A stretch of 64,000 nucleotides of DNA, from the NCBI RefSeq assembly GCF_016545825.1, contig NC_052621.1, positions 12,672,199-12,736,198 on the forward strand, read 5' to 3'. Position 1 is the stretch's first letter. The number at the start of each line of letters is the position of its first letter. The translations under genes and the position numbers were made by a program. This stretch comes from Eucalyptus grandis (Eukaryota > Streptophyta > Magnoliopsida > Myrtales > Myrtaceae). Below the pieces are notes generated by a model. That model was not told the DNA's origin. It ran no database searches and worked only from the letters and a program-made list of their open reading frames with translations. Of the stretch, positions 22,767-34,831 are shown piece by piece.

Positions 22767-23147
22767 ATGAAAAACGAAAATAAAAGGCCAAAAAGAGAAC
22801 GAGTACAGGGAAAAAAAGGAATTGTGTGGGCATGTATCAAAGAATTCCTTGCCATGAATAAATAAAAAGATTGATGAGTCTGATTTCGACTTTATGAATC
22901 AGATCAAGTCACCACAACTGTGTCACGCAAAAAATAATGTAATTATTCAATAGGAAACATGGTCATAGGAAGCATAGTGATAATATATTTCCTCTATTAA
23001 TGTGCTTATATTTTGTCTCTTGAAAGCTCAGATGTTCTGCTATTTTTATTTTTATTTTTAAATCTCATCCCTCGTTTAAATTATTTATCTTCTTGATATT
23101 TCTTTTTTTTTTTTTGGTTATCTCACATTGTTATTAGAAAAAAGAAT

Positions 23148-23553
23148 TAACACCCTCAAAAATCTCAAACTAGTACATGTGTAACAAATTTATTCCAAAT
23201 TAATTTTTTGATCATGAAAGTCACCAAACTGGTATATATATAACAAACGTACCCTAAATGACTACAAAAAACTCCGAACTAGTACACTTATAATAAATTC
23301 ACTCCAAACTAATTTGTTCAACCACCAAAAATCTCGAAATTGTACATTTATGACAAATATACTATCCGTTAAATAGGATTAATACAATAAAAAATTTTAA
23401 CTGTGACATACGAAGAGTAAAATCTCAAACCGGTACACTAGTCAACTGTCACGTGTCTTTAATAGTAAAATTTAATAGAAACTAACAGAGAGCGAATTTG
23501 AATTTGGTGTAAATTTATCACATGTATATCAGTTTGGAGTTTTTGATGGTTCG
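23148..23553. mobile_element. Family A fold-back element with internal tandem subunits
   Basis: Left terminal CACCCTCAAAAATCTCAAAC... pairs with the reverse complement of the right end (AACCATCAAAAACTCCAAAC...) over about 43 bp. Between them are repeated units of about 50-60 bp of the form TC.CAAACT.GTA.AT.TATAACAAA.TTA (23165-23370). No coding capacity. Confidence 0.65.
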
Positions 23554-23844
23554 GACTAAAAAAAAAAAGAGTTGGACATGCAACATGTGAAAATATAAAT
23601 GCGAGAATGTTCAGAGTTAATGAAGCGCAGAACAATACGACAAAAAAGAAAAAAAAAACCATTGATCTATTTTAAGCAACTTGAATTCAACGCCATAAGA
23701 ACATAGCGTGGAAGTGAGGTTGAGTACGTATGACGGTAAGATCCACCTTCCCCTTCCTCGAAGTCCACAGATCCCACCAAAACCCTCTCCCTCTATCTCT
23801 CTCTCTCTGCGTGAAGCGGGCGCTGTTGAAACAGATCGTCAAGC

Positions 23845-24117
23845 ATGAGGAAGAGAGCGAAGCGAAGCGCGAGCCAGCGGGACAGCGCTCCATCGTCTTC
23901 TCAGCAGCGGCACAAGCGCGTCAAGCTCTCGAGGCCCGAGGCCGAGCCGGAGCACGTGGAGGAGGACACCGGCTTGGTGAACTTTGGCCACCCTCGGCGT
24001 TCCAGGATTCTTGTCTGTGCGGCGATGATGTGTCTCGCAAGCGGGGAGTTCGGTTCGATCGCTCCGGTGGAGGTTCCTGTGAGCGTTGTGATTTTGCTTC
24101 TCCTCGAAATTCTCTAG
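23845..24117 (+). CDS. Small hypothetical basic protein (90 aa) or truncated first exon
   Basis: It follows a CT-rich leader (23780-23810). The ATG at 23845 opens MRKRAKRSAS, a Ser/Gln-rich stretch, KRVKLS (nuclear-signal-like) and an acidic segment EAEPEHVEEDTG, then turns hydrophobic from about residue 54 to the stop. Local GC content is much higher than the surroundings. The hydrophobic tail looks like intron or out-of-frame read-through, so the real gene may be a first exon ending near residue 50 whose remainder is lost. No family recognised. Minus-strand and other-frame open stretches over the same DNA are treated as shadows. Confidence 0.3.
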   Translation: MRKRAKRSASQRDSAPSSSQQRHKRVKLSRPEAEPEHVEEDTGLVNFGHPRRSRILVCAAMMCLASGEFGSIAPVEVPVSVVILLLLEIL

Positions 24118-24264
24118 GGTCAGTTCTCCGGTCCCGGGACAACGTACATGGCGATTTCGCCTGGTCTCTTGTCTGTCGATCCTCAGAAGGGTCTGAAGTT
24201 TGTATCGAAACAGTAAACAGAATTGGACGTTCGTCCGAACTTGATCTGTAGATGTGTTTTTCAT

Positions 24265-25291
24265 CTAATTTTCAGATGATTCAGTAAACACTAAGCAAAT
24301 ATGCGTTCTTTCTTTCTATGCCTAAAAATTCCTTTCGTTCTATACCACTCTTTCTGGTTATTTGGCTTCCAGCACAGATTATTTTCTTTTAATTTTTCAC
24401 ACGGTAAGATTTATTTCCTTTTATGCTATTTATACGTTATGGAAAATAGATTGATACGGTATTTCATTTAAATATAGTCTATCGTCGCACACGACCATGA
24501 CAATTATTGAAACGGGATCAACTAATTTTGCGTTGGGTTAATGTTTCAATATATTAGTTGGAGGATGCCGCGGTACAAATTAATTTGTATTAGGAAAAGT
24601 GATGTGTATGCAAAGTATTAATATTTAAAAAGGTTTGCAAGTTAGATATTTACGAAATATTGGAATTATTGATTAAAAGAAAGAAATTATTGACACTATA
24701 TGGAGAAGCTGTAAACTTATATGTACAGACCGAAAATTATTTTAGGATTTCATCCTTTTTTAAGGTTGTTCAAAATTGAAATACGTGAGAGATAAAATAA
24801 AATGATTCGATTATGTATTTGTATATTTACATGATATTTGTATAATAACTAAAAGAGTGTATTTTGAGTAAGAATAAAAATGAATGGATCCCTCAAAGAC
24901 GGTACTCTTTACTTTATAGAATAATATAAATTTGCAGTATAACGATGAATTGCTTCGGCGCTCCCACGTTTTGGTAAAATTGTATTAGTATGAATTTGGA
25001 AAAAGCCATTATGGTTTCGACCAAAAAAAGATCAATTATGGTAACCTATAAGAATTTATTTAACCCATTAATTATTGATAAATGTGTTACTATTGTCTAA
25101 TTCTGGGTTGATTCATGAAAAAACACATTGAAATCAAATCAGATTTTCTTTCCAACAAAAAACCAAATTAGGCTCTATTAATTTGAAGGATTCAAAATAT
25201 TTTGGGGGTTGCATAAAGGGGCAATATCGTGATTGATGAGTAGTATAATTTTTGTTCCATATTCAATGTAGTCTGCGATTTCTTTTTAATT
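24265..25291. other. AT-rich intergenic, no gene seen
   Basis: No long open frame and no recognisable repeat apart from short A/T runs. Confidence 0.5.
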
Positions 25292-25537
25292 TAGGGTCAT
25301 TTGCTTCATTAAAAAAATTATATTTAAAAAATATATTTCTTAAAATAATCTCTTGTGTTGCTAAAAAAAAATCTATGAACGAGGCATTTTATGAAAAAAA
25401 ATTAAGTATACATTTTTATCAACAATGAAAATATTTTTATTGCCTCATTTTAAAAAAAAAAAAAAAATATTTTCAAATCGTTCGAATTTTTCTCAAAACA
25501 AATGAATTCATGAATGAATTTTTTCGAATTGGGCCTA
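25292..25537. mobile_element. Family B MITE-like fold-back copy
   Basis: Left AGGGTCATTTGCTTCATTAA, centre ATCAACAATGAAAATATTTTTATTG, right CTCAAAACAAATGAATTCATGAATG. The two halves are approximate inverted repeats, as in the other family B copies. Confidence 0.5.
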
Positions 25538-25879
25538 ATGTTATCATGTTATTAAAGTGAACTAATGAAAACTTATCGATGCACTTTTAATTTGAATCAC
25601 AACCAATTTATGTGGCTTAGGGAGTGAATCAAAACGAAAACGTTTTCATCATCAGCATATAATGATTTTTTTTTTTCAACTTAGACTTATATTCTTAGGA
25701 GATATAAATGGTTAAAGTAAAGAAAATCTTTTTTTCGATCGTTGCATAAACGGAACTGCATTATTGTTTATGTGATAGAATAATCAACCCACTAAAATCC
25801 TCGGATCTAGAAATATAAAGCGTACGCTGAAAAGTGGCGAGGAAAAAGGAAAAAAAATTAAAATGAGGATTTTCACGAT

Positions 25880-27820
25880 CCGATTTTAATCTCCTCCTGG
25901 CACCTGCTGCGTCCTTTCTCTCCTCTACTCAAAAATCTCTCTCACACATCTCCCTTCTCTTTCTCGAGAACGACCACTGTCCCCGCCGCGATCCTCCGCC
26001 GGTCGCAGCTACTGGAAAACGATGCAGAGGGTTGGTGGAGTCGGGGTTGGATGGCTCGACGGCACGAGCTTCCCTCTAAAGAAGAGGCCGCCGGCGAGTT
26101 AGAGACAGACACACGAAATATTCGCATGGCTCTAGCCGGACGACCCAGAAGGGAGGGAGAAACCGAACTCCCTGTCGACGGGGACTTCGTTGTCGCCTTC
26201 CCCGTCGCAAACTGAGTGCAGAGTTTGAGGAGCGAACAAGTTTAAACGCCGGCGAAACCTCTCGCGTCCGGGTCGTCCAGCAGATTAGGGCCTACATAGA
26301 GAAGGAATGCCTCCCAGGTATGAGCTCACGCTGTTTTTCGTTTCAGCTTATCAGGGTTCTTCAGTGATGCGTGGATGGGGAATGTTGTTGGGTTTGAATG
26401 TAGTTGGTACTCTGCTTTGAGAAGCAAGGGAAAACATTCGTTTTTACGTCGTTTTTAACTAATGAACCGACTGAGCATTGAGCATTAGGACGATATACTT
26501 GGTCTTGGAAGAGGCTGTGATTTGACTATGGGAAGGAAAACTCAGAATAAATTGGTGAAGCATTCGTCGTGTGGATTTAGTGTAGGGGCTTTGGTGATAG
26601 AATGGTGAAAAATGAGTTAAATTCGTTCATGATATGGGCTGGGCTGGGCTTAGGGCTTGATATGACTCTAATAAGATTGGGGCTGGATAGTGTCAGATTG
26701 AAATTAGGCTTTGAAAATTTTCCAATTTGAAATGGGCTCGATGTAGAACTCGGTGGTGTCTTTAAGCCCAGATCCAATGCCCATAGACCAGAGTGCAGTC
26801 CATATTCGGACCAAGTCCCATGGCCCCGCCCGAGCCCCTTAAAAATATTTATTGAAAAAAAATGAAGATTTAGCTTAGCGTCATTTTAGTTAGTATATAT
26901 GGTTTTAACAATTTTAGAAAATGCCTTTAATATAGTTCAATTTTCGATATGTGGATCTTTTTAGTAAAAGATTGGACTCAATTTTAACATGGGGTTGCTA
27001 CTTAATATTGAGTTTACTTCCATATACTTTACTTTTATCTTTACTTTTATCGTATTGATTGTGATCGTTTACTTTCCCTTGATTGCGCAGTGATGTAGGA
27101 CAGCATTTAGTGCCATGGTTTAATAAAAATGGTTAAATTGCAAGGACCTTCAGGTGGCAAATTAATCAAGTTTAGGTATCGAAATAGAACTAATTATATA
27201 ATTAGTGAAATCAAGTCCATAATTTTATATTTTTGGTTACGTAGGAAGTGAGATGTATCTCACTTGACTCCTAGGTTCCTTCACATAAAAAATTTCATTG
27301 GGTTAACTGGATTTAGATTTGAGACTCTAGTGTTGCACGAGATGAGGGTACGAAAGAACCCATGCCATTTGGGGACCATCAGTCCACCTTTGGCATTACC
27401 TTTAAACTTGTTCCCCAGTCGTATCGGGAGGGAAGCGATAATTATCTTCTCATAATTTTCTAAATACGAAAGAAATAACTTGAGTTATAATTTAGAAAGC
27501 AAACCAAAAAGAAAATACATTTTTACTTCCAAGGGGTAAACAAACTCGCTCATAGGAAAAGTTATGTTAAGAACTACCCCTTCTTTTGCATCCGTGTTTC
27601 ATCAAATCTTTGAGCAGATGCAATGGTTACACTTGACCTTTAGTGCGGAAGCCTAACATTAATCTATAATTTTTGCAGTAATGACAATAATGGAGCTTAC
27701 TGAAATGTATCAACCTTTATTTGATGCGGTACGGAAAGGTGATTTGAAAATGTTGTGTAGAGATTAATTAATGAAGATGCCAAAGCACCAACTACTATGA
27801 CCATGAGGGGCGGACACTTA
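25880..27820 (+). pseudogene. Ankyrin-repeat-type gene remnant (leader exon plus start of coding exon)
   Basis: 25900-26318 is a GC-richer, promoter-proximal-like stretch ending CTCCCAG/GTATGAG, a good splice donor. About 1.36 kb later a good acceptor (TTTTTGCAG, ends 27678) precedes ATGACAATAATGGAG at 27681, which reads MTIMELTEMYQPLFDAVRKG then DLKML. This is the typical opening of ankyrin-repeat proteins of the ACD6/ITN1 type, where a first repeat A..GDL..L follows. A stop occurs at 27765. The expected continuation (RLINEDAKAPTTMTMRGGHL) is in another frame from 27761, and that is cut by the Tourist-like element at 27821. No further ankyrin repeats are seen beyond it. Assignment to ankyrin proteins rests on about 35 residues. 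Confidence 0.45.
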
Positions 27821-28508
27821 GGCTGCGTTTGTTTTCATTCTTTTTTTCTGTTTTGAACAACTTTTCTGTTTTTTGTTCCTGGGAACAAAAAAGCAGCAGC
27901 GTTTGGGTGTGTTTTTGTTCCAAATTGTTTTTGTTCAGAAACACATCTGAACGAAACAAAAACAAAAAAAGTTGTTTCTTATTTAAAACAAAATTCAGAA
28001 ACACTTCTCTCTTTTTTCTTCTTCTTTTTTTTCTTTCTTTTTTCTTTGGCCGGTCGCCGACCTCGGCCATGGCCGGCGACCGGCCGTCGAGGGTCGGCGA
28101 CGCCGTCGAGGGCCGGCGACCTCGCCGGAGTGTCGCCGACCCCCAGCGAGGCTAAGCGTCGCCGGCCTGGCGAGGCGAGGCCGCCGATCCTTGTCGGCCG
28201 GTCGCCGGCCATGGCCGAGGCCGGCGATCGGCCAAAGAAGAAAAAAAGAAAAAAGAAAAAAAGGAAAAATAAATAAGAAAATAAGAAAAATAAGAAAGAA
28301 AATAGAAAAAATAAAATAACATATTAAAAAATTAAAATAAAAAAATTTATACAAATTTACTAAACGTGTTTGTGTTCATTTTTTATTCCCAAAACAAGTT
28401 TACCAAGCGCGTTTTTTGTTCAAAAATTGTTCCTCGGAATGCAAACACTTTTTTTTTTCTATTTCTGTTTCATGGAATAATTTTTAAACAATGTTACCAA
28501 ACGCGCTC
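27821..28508. mobile_element. Tourist-like (PIF/Harbinger) non-autonomous element, 688 bp
   Basis: The ends GGCTGCGTTTG and CAAACGCGCTC are inverted repeats and are flanked by TTA on both sides (27818-27820 and 28509-28511), the 3-bp TWA target duplication of PIF/Harbinger elements. The interior folds back: a pyrimidine-rich tract then GGCCGGTCGCCGACCTCGGCC (about 28050) has a near inverted copy around 28193-28235, followed by a purine-rich tract. The GC-rich core sits in AT-rich arms. The open frames across the core arise from this composition and are not genes. Confidence 0.75.
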
Positions 28509-29550
28509 TTAGATGCACATGACAAAATTTTATTTCTTTATTTTTTTATTATTATGTTCCTTGGAACTAGGGTAAGTAGTTTCGGGTTCCTTATAGATTT
28601 CGGCTAGAACCTCAAACCCACCACGAAAAAGATTCTTCATTTTTAGAACCCGAAATCTACTCGTCAAAACCAAGAACCTCAAACCTATTTCCGTCATGAG
28701 TTCTAGGGTCGATTCAAGGTTCCAATAAATTCTTTTGGGGGGGAATGAATGCAACAATAGTTAACAAGTTTGTCATTCATAAAAAAGAATACAAAACAAA
28801 CAAAATTATCAATATAGGAAAATGAATTCTTGGCAAGAAATTCAACTAGATAAAAGAGAGGAAATTGAACAAAAGTTTGTATCGAAAAGGAACAAAATTC
28901 ACTAGACCATAAATTTTATTTCGGAACTTTGTATCTAGGAGTTTATAACACCATAGAACAAATTAGACTATAAAAACAAGAGCATTAAAATTGTAGATAT
29001 GAGCATTAAAAGAAAGATGAGTTTTTGTCTTTAAACATCCATGAAAATTTGTTCCAAAGTTTGATTACCTGAACTCAAAAGAAACAACAATCATAGTTGA
29101 CAACTTAATAATAGCTTTAAGTTTAAAATTGAAGTGTTGAATATCAGTTTTTGCAATTGCAACTACAACGTTTTCTTCGCAATTGAAAGTTCACCATATG
29201 CAAGGTAGCCCAGCATTGCAATTCAAGTAAGTGCTCCTTGGACATGATGAGAATTAACATCTTATGTAGCAAAAGATAACATAGCACAATACTCAACTTG
29301 ACTATATAATCCTTCCATATATGAGAACTAAACCCATTGGATGGAAGTATAATGGGAGATGCTGGTAAACTAATATAAGTATTAGATATCTTACCACATA
29401 TATTCATTCCGTTTTAACTGGTAAACTCTATTTACCTACGATAATCTCCTTATTAAGACAATCCATATCTTAAAAAAGATTAAATAAAATATTTTCTTAT
29501 TAGATATACATAAATAATTATAATATTTAAAGATATAAATATTACTTATC
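28509..29550. other. Intergenic, no gene seen
   Basis: 28560-28700 holds GAACC/CCGAAATC-type words resembling 8080-8215 and 47120-47540. The rest is AT-rich. A minus-strand open stretch at 29144-29407 lies just beyond the end of the hAT transposase remnant and shows no domain; it may belong to the element's 3' flank. Confidence 0.4.
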
Positions 29551-31309
29551 CAACTCATATTTTTCTGCATTTTTATGCATTCTTCAACATCAATTGATAT
29601 ACGAAAAGCTCTCAATTAATATTGAGTGCAAATCCAAGCTTCCACTACTTATGGAGTTAAAGAAATTCTAAAGTCATCAAGTACACGATTTGATGTACAA
29701 AAAACTGACTCTAAAGTAACAAAAAGTAGTCACGAGAATAGATAAAATATCTTGAGCCATCAAAAAAATGATCTTATATTTTGAGCCAACAGTCTTCCAC
29801 CACATCAAAAGATCAAGATTAAGAGTATTTTCATTTTTTTTCTCTTAAAGATACTCATTAAGCTCGGATTTGTTGTTATCACACCATTGTTCATTCGAGT
29901 GCAAAAATATTTTATTCCAAACTTGGGCGTCATATTTCTTTATACATTCATTATCACCCATATCAGTATTGGAATCATTACTACTTACACTTAAACTATG
30001 GCTACCAAAATTTCGATAACTTGAAATAAGAGAAGTTTACTCATAAAATTCATACAAATACTCAAATGCGTCCTTTATCTTGTAATGCATCTCTTTAATT
30101 TTCAATTAATCATCATAAATTTGTCAATACAAGAAACTCACATAATTCAACTTGGCTCTAGAATCTAATACAACCGTAATCAACACCATCATATTCACTT
30201 TATCTATGTTTTCATAATATTTGTCAAATTTTTCTTTCATTTTCATACTCATAACTTGAAGTTTAGTATCTGAAGCATCCGCCGCATCTTTCAAATATTT
30301 ATACAAAATAGCTATGTCTTCAAAATAATCATCTGAAGTAACATATGAACTCCCTAACAAGAATCACCATCTTTAGGAATTTCATGGTTAAGCTCACTTG
30401 CAAAAGATAAATTATTTTCTTCCATTATTTCAAAAGTTTTTTCTGAATTTTATAGCAAGTATCTAACATGAGATAAGTGAAGTTCTATCAAGTAGAAACG
30501 TCAAGCATAATTGAACCCTTATAAATTATTCGTTCACTCTCAATGCAAAATTGAAATATTTTGGCTCTCGTGAGAGAACTTCTCACATACCTAATCACAT
30601 TTCGAATACGTGTAATAAAGTCACGCACCATAGTTAAACCATCTCTTACAACACATTATATACTAAACATTACCATTTACTATCAACAACTTTTCTCTTG
30701 AAAGTTTTCCCCTTAAGTACCAAATTACAACATCGTTCGAACTAGCATTATTCAAGGTGATTATGGACATCATTTTTTTTTTATTCCCCACTCTTGAATG
30801 TATTTCTCCATAATTTTCCTAATATCTTTACTCTTATGATTATACATTACCACAAAATTGATCTAAAAATGTGTAGTGAGATATAAATAATTTAAGTTTT
30901 CAATGGCTCTATGTATCAGTCGTAAATGTGCTCCTAGAATTAATCTTTCCAAAATATGTCTCCAAACAAGTTCTTTCATAAAAATATAGCTTAATGCAAT
31001 TTTTTGCCACCGTAAAATATGATAAATGTTTAAAAAGATATTATAACTCATTAATAAACTCATGAAAACCAACACACTCAACCAAGGAAAAAATGTTATT
31101 TGAATCAAGCAAACATTTGTCTACAATGTTCTAGATTAAATGACCATGTCAATAAGACGCTATCAATACTAAAATATCTCCCTGCCTCACCGGCCATGTC
31201 TATATTTTGTGGTACAAAGAATCTCTACCTCTTGTTTACACTGTGAGGAAATTTCTTGCATGCGGTAAAATACTTCCTCATTGCAAAGGTATTGTTAATA
31301 ACACGGTAC
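29551..31309 (-). pseudogene. hAT transposase remnant (RICESLEEPER type), C-terminal three quarters
   Basis: Read on the minus strand from 31309 down. Recognisable parts are: the end of the BED finger region (about 31200-31309); a segment reading DVSTRWNFTYLMLDTCYKI near 30440-30500, matching LDVxTRWNSTYxML; an open block at 30360-30124 with GSSYVTSDDYFEDI, KMKEKFDKYYENIDK and VLDSRAKLNYV, typical of the domain before the dimerisation region; and the hAT C-terminal dimerisation motif around 29760-29551 (LAQDILSI.VTT, VEAWICTQY). Numerous stops and frameshifts make it inactive. The N-terminal BED finger continues at 34384-34545, separated by an inserted LTR. Confidence 0.8.
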
Positions 31310-34300
31310 TGTTAATACATAAATTTTGGTGATCCGGTTATTTATTTATTGCATAGAAAATTATGGGTTAATTTTATCCCTAAATATATATATATAGATG
31401 TAGGTGCATTTATGTTTAACTTACATGTTTTGCATTTATTTATTGGACCGCTGACGGATGGGTTCGAATTAGTACTTCTGAGCTTTAACTTGGCAGGCCG
31501 AACTAAGCCCACGCCGAGAGCAAATCGGCCCAAGCCCGTATCCTCGGGCAGATTTTACTGATTTATCCTAAATCAAATTAGAAACAAATATTGCATTTGG
31601 AGAAAAAAACAAATATTGGGTTTGAAAAAATCTTCGTGGATATGGATTTGGAAAAATTAAAACCCTAATCCATGGCCTATAAAAAGATAAAACGCGTAGG
31701 GTTTTGGGAGGCGACACATTGAATATACGGCCGTACATCGGGACTTCTACTCTAAAAGGCACATCGAGAGATATACACGTGAGAGAGAAAAAAAGAGAAG
31801 GAACTCTCTCTGCAGAACCGAGGAGCCCCCACGTTGTGCGAGGCCCTTTGCCACAGCATCACACCTGAGCCGCCTGAGTTACCATCGCTACACCATCTTT
31901 GCTGTGGCGGCCCTTGCAACGATGATGGTCTTGCTGCTGTGACCTCTTTGCCTTTTTGACGAGCTGCTAATCTAGTGCCAACCTCTTACCGTCGTGACCA
32001 AGCCTCAACGAGCCCACCTCAACTGAGACGTTGACAGAGCTACCGCCTTCCTCGCGCTCAATTGTTGCTTGATTCGCTGTTGCGCCGGCAGGACCGCAAT
32101 TTCTCCTTGCAGCAATCACTCGAGTAGCCCTCGCATCCCCGAAGATTGCTTTACCCCACAAGTAACATCACCCCAGGCGACCATAATTGGAGAAATAGCA
32201 AACAGTGATTGTTGGATTTGGCATGACCTGGTCCAAGTAAAAGGCAAGTTTCAAGCAGAGCTTTTTGGTCTTGATCTTCGCAGCTTGGGCAGTAAATTCG
32301 TTAAGTAAAAATCTGGTAAGGAAAAGGGAATATTCAAGCGGTAAGATTTGTTCTTTTCATCATTTTGACCGGTTAGGAGCTTGAATAAAAATATACATGC
32401 AAAGAGACCTACACGGGAATAAGTTTTCTCGTTGCCATTGTTTTTTTCCATAATTACTTGCCGCCGCACCTCGAAGTTTTGTTTTGCAAATTTCTCAAGC
32501 CATGAGCAGCACTGTCCTTTGGCCAGCTGGTCCGATGAATCATCACAAAGCAGCCTACTCGAGACATACGTCGTCCAGCATTGACACGTCTTCAGTCCAT
32601 CAATACCAAGAGGACAAGTTCTGGCAGCTTATCCATCCTCACGGTCAAAGACAACTTTAATTTTGCAGGTCATCCAAGTGTGCTCGTTAACCACCGAACC
32701 AAGGATTTGCTGGTGATCTCCGCTCCATCATTGCAAGTTGTCCTCTGAGTGCCATCTTATCGGCTCGAGACCAAGCATTCTTTCTCCGCATTGCCAGCCC
32801 TGGCTGAAACGATAACCTCCATGATCCATCCTTGCTAGCCAAACGCCGGTCATCCGCGAAGCCCCATCCACAAGCTGTGATCCAGTCTGATTCCGATCCA
32901 GATTAGGTGTGTTTGGATTAGGTAACAATCTTTATCCAATTCAAATGGAATATTTCATTCCTTAATTCGAATTGATTGTTATATGTACGTGATATTAAGC
33001 ATATCTAATTAGAGCTTATTGATAAAGTTGATTCGATTATTAATTTGATCCGTAAAGATATCGGATCATTTTTTTTAATTATCTCAACTTATTATTGGAT
33101 AACTATGCTATCTGAGATTGCGTTAATCTTTAATTTGACCCGTGAGACAACGGATCATTTTTTTGATTATGTTTGATTCTAAGCAAGTGCCTTATCAAGA
33201 TTACAATATCCATTAATCTAAGATGTGAGACGACGGATAATTTTTTTCGGATATCGTAATCTTTTGTTTGAATCTCGATGGATAACATTTTGAATGATCA
33301 TGGATGGTTTGAATGTTTATCTCTTAATTGTTCTATTTATCCCGAAAACACAAAAAATTGCATTTTGTATTCCATGTAGATTAGGATTGATTGCGTGATA
33401 GGTTAGTTTTTTTTTTTTTTTAAATGCATGTTTAGAAGGCATTTAGATAAGATAACATTTCACTTTAGTTAAATTTTTATTTTTAGTGATTTTAATTACG
33501 AATTTTCATAAAAATCAAAAATCAAAAAAATCAAAATCTTGCATCAAAGCATTTAGGTTTAATAAATCAAACATGTAGGATTATGTTTATGAAATTTTCT
33601 TCATCTAGTGATTGTTGCTAGGTTCATTTAGTTAGAAATTACTCGTCATTAGAATTAGGTCATTTGGTTAATTTAGATTGCACATTTAATTGTTGCATTT
33701 CTTTAATTTTGAATTTCATGGGAAATACAAAAAGAGTTGCTTAGAATAAATCAATTTCATCCTTTAGAGTAGGCCGCATGTTTATTTATGTCATATAGTT
33801 TAGGTCATGTTAAATTAGTGACATGCATTGCATAAATCATGATTTTCATTAATAAGTGAAAACAAAAAAATTGAGTGATTGCGTGTTAATTATAAATCAT
33901 ATCTAGGACTGTTGATGTGAATTCTGATTTAACATCGCATATGCTTTCGTTGCTATAAGGTAAGTCCTACATTTTATTTATTTGTTTTCTTGGGTGTTAA
34001 ATTTGTGGTTTGCGCACCAGTGTGATCACATCACATGTTAGGATAGTAGATTAAAATCAATTCAAGTTACTTGCCAAACATTTTTTTCAAAATAAAAGAG
34101 AAAGGTGCCGAAAGAGCATTAGAGAAATTTAACGTAATCAAGTCCTTGTGTCCAAAATCTCTGGTTCGTAAAAGTAAAGTAATTCCCCCATTATTTTATT
34201 TAGGTGTTTAATCAACCTACCATAAATTGATTAGTAGCGACTCCTAGATAAAATTCATTTGTATGTTAAAAATTTGAACCTAAGTCGTGAATTGGTATGG

Positions 34301-34383
34301 GCTTGGGAGAGCCCGAGTTAAGTCTAGGCTTAATAATCCATTAGCCAAACCCTAGGTGGTTCACCGAAAATTCGGTCGCGACA
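31310..34383 (+). mobile_element. Second gypsy-type LTR copy (3074 bp), inserted in the hAT element
   Basis: It starts TGTTAATACATAAATTTTGG and ends AATTCGGTCGCGACA, like the copy at 15866-19427. The first 450 bases (up to CCTATAAAAAG and GCGTAGGGTTTTGGGAGG near 31677-31710) and the last 1.5 kb are similar throughout. The GC-rich centre (about 31800-32900) shows no obvious similarity to that of the first copy. The flanking pentamers GGTAC and GCTTC differ at two positions, so any target duplication has decayed. No pol domains are present. Confidence 0.7.
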
Positions 34384-34545
34384 GCTTCTTAAATATGAAC
34401 TCACAATGAATGCACTTCACTTGATATGGTTTTCCATCCTTATAATTAATTCTTGCATAATGCTTCCAACATTCAGATGTATATTTCTTATCACGATGAA
34501 AAAGATGAGAACCAAGTACCTTATTTGTGACACTCATGATCTATG
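34384..34545 (-). pseudogene. hAT transposase BED zinc-finger segment (N-terminal part of the 29551-31309 element)
   Basis: The minus strand reads SECWKHYARINYKDGKPYQ and then VKCIHCEFIFKK, matching the first half of the BED finger (S.CWKH(Y/F)...G....KC.HC). The second half resumes across the inserted LTR at 31309 (TFAMRKYFTACKKFP). The finger's His residues are not all present, consistent with decay. Confidence 0.75.
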
Positions 34546-34677
34546 TAGCATCAACACGACACACGATATGTGACACGACACGCCAACACGTTATTTTTCA
34601 AAAATAGAGAATTCAAACATGTTTCAATTTGTTATATATTAAATAAATATTTTTATATATAAATACATAAGTAAGTA

Positions 34678-34678
<1 letters not shown>

Positions 34679-34720
<42 letters not shown>

Positions 34721-34721
34721 G
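34679..34721. repeat. (AAT)n microsatellite
   Basis: About 14 AAT units. A shorter (AAAAT)n-like run is at 35395-35419. Confidence 0.9.
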
Positions 34722-34831
34722 TTTATAATTAATCTATACTAAAAACATTAATCCTACATTTGTTAAAAAACAAGTAATCCACATTCCACTATTAAATTTA
34801 AAATTTAACAATAAGAAAGAAAAAAAAAAAA

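Noticed and set aside
27829..28354. Arg/Pro-rich open frames on both strands
   Set aside because: Produced by the GC-rich palindromic core of the Tourist-like element, with no conserved protein.
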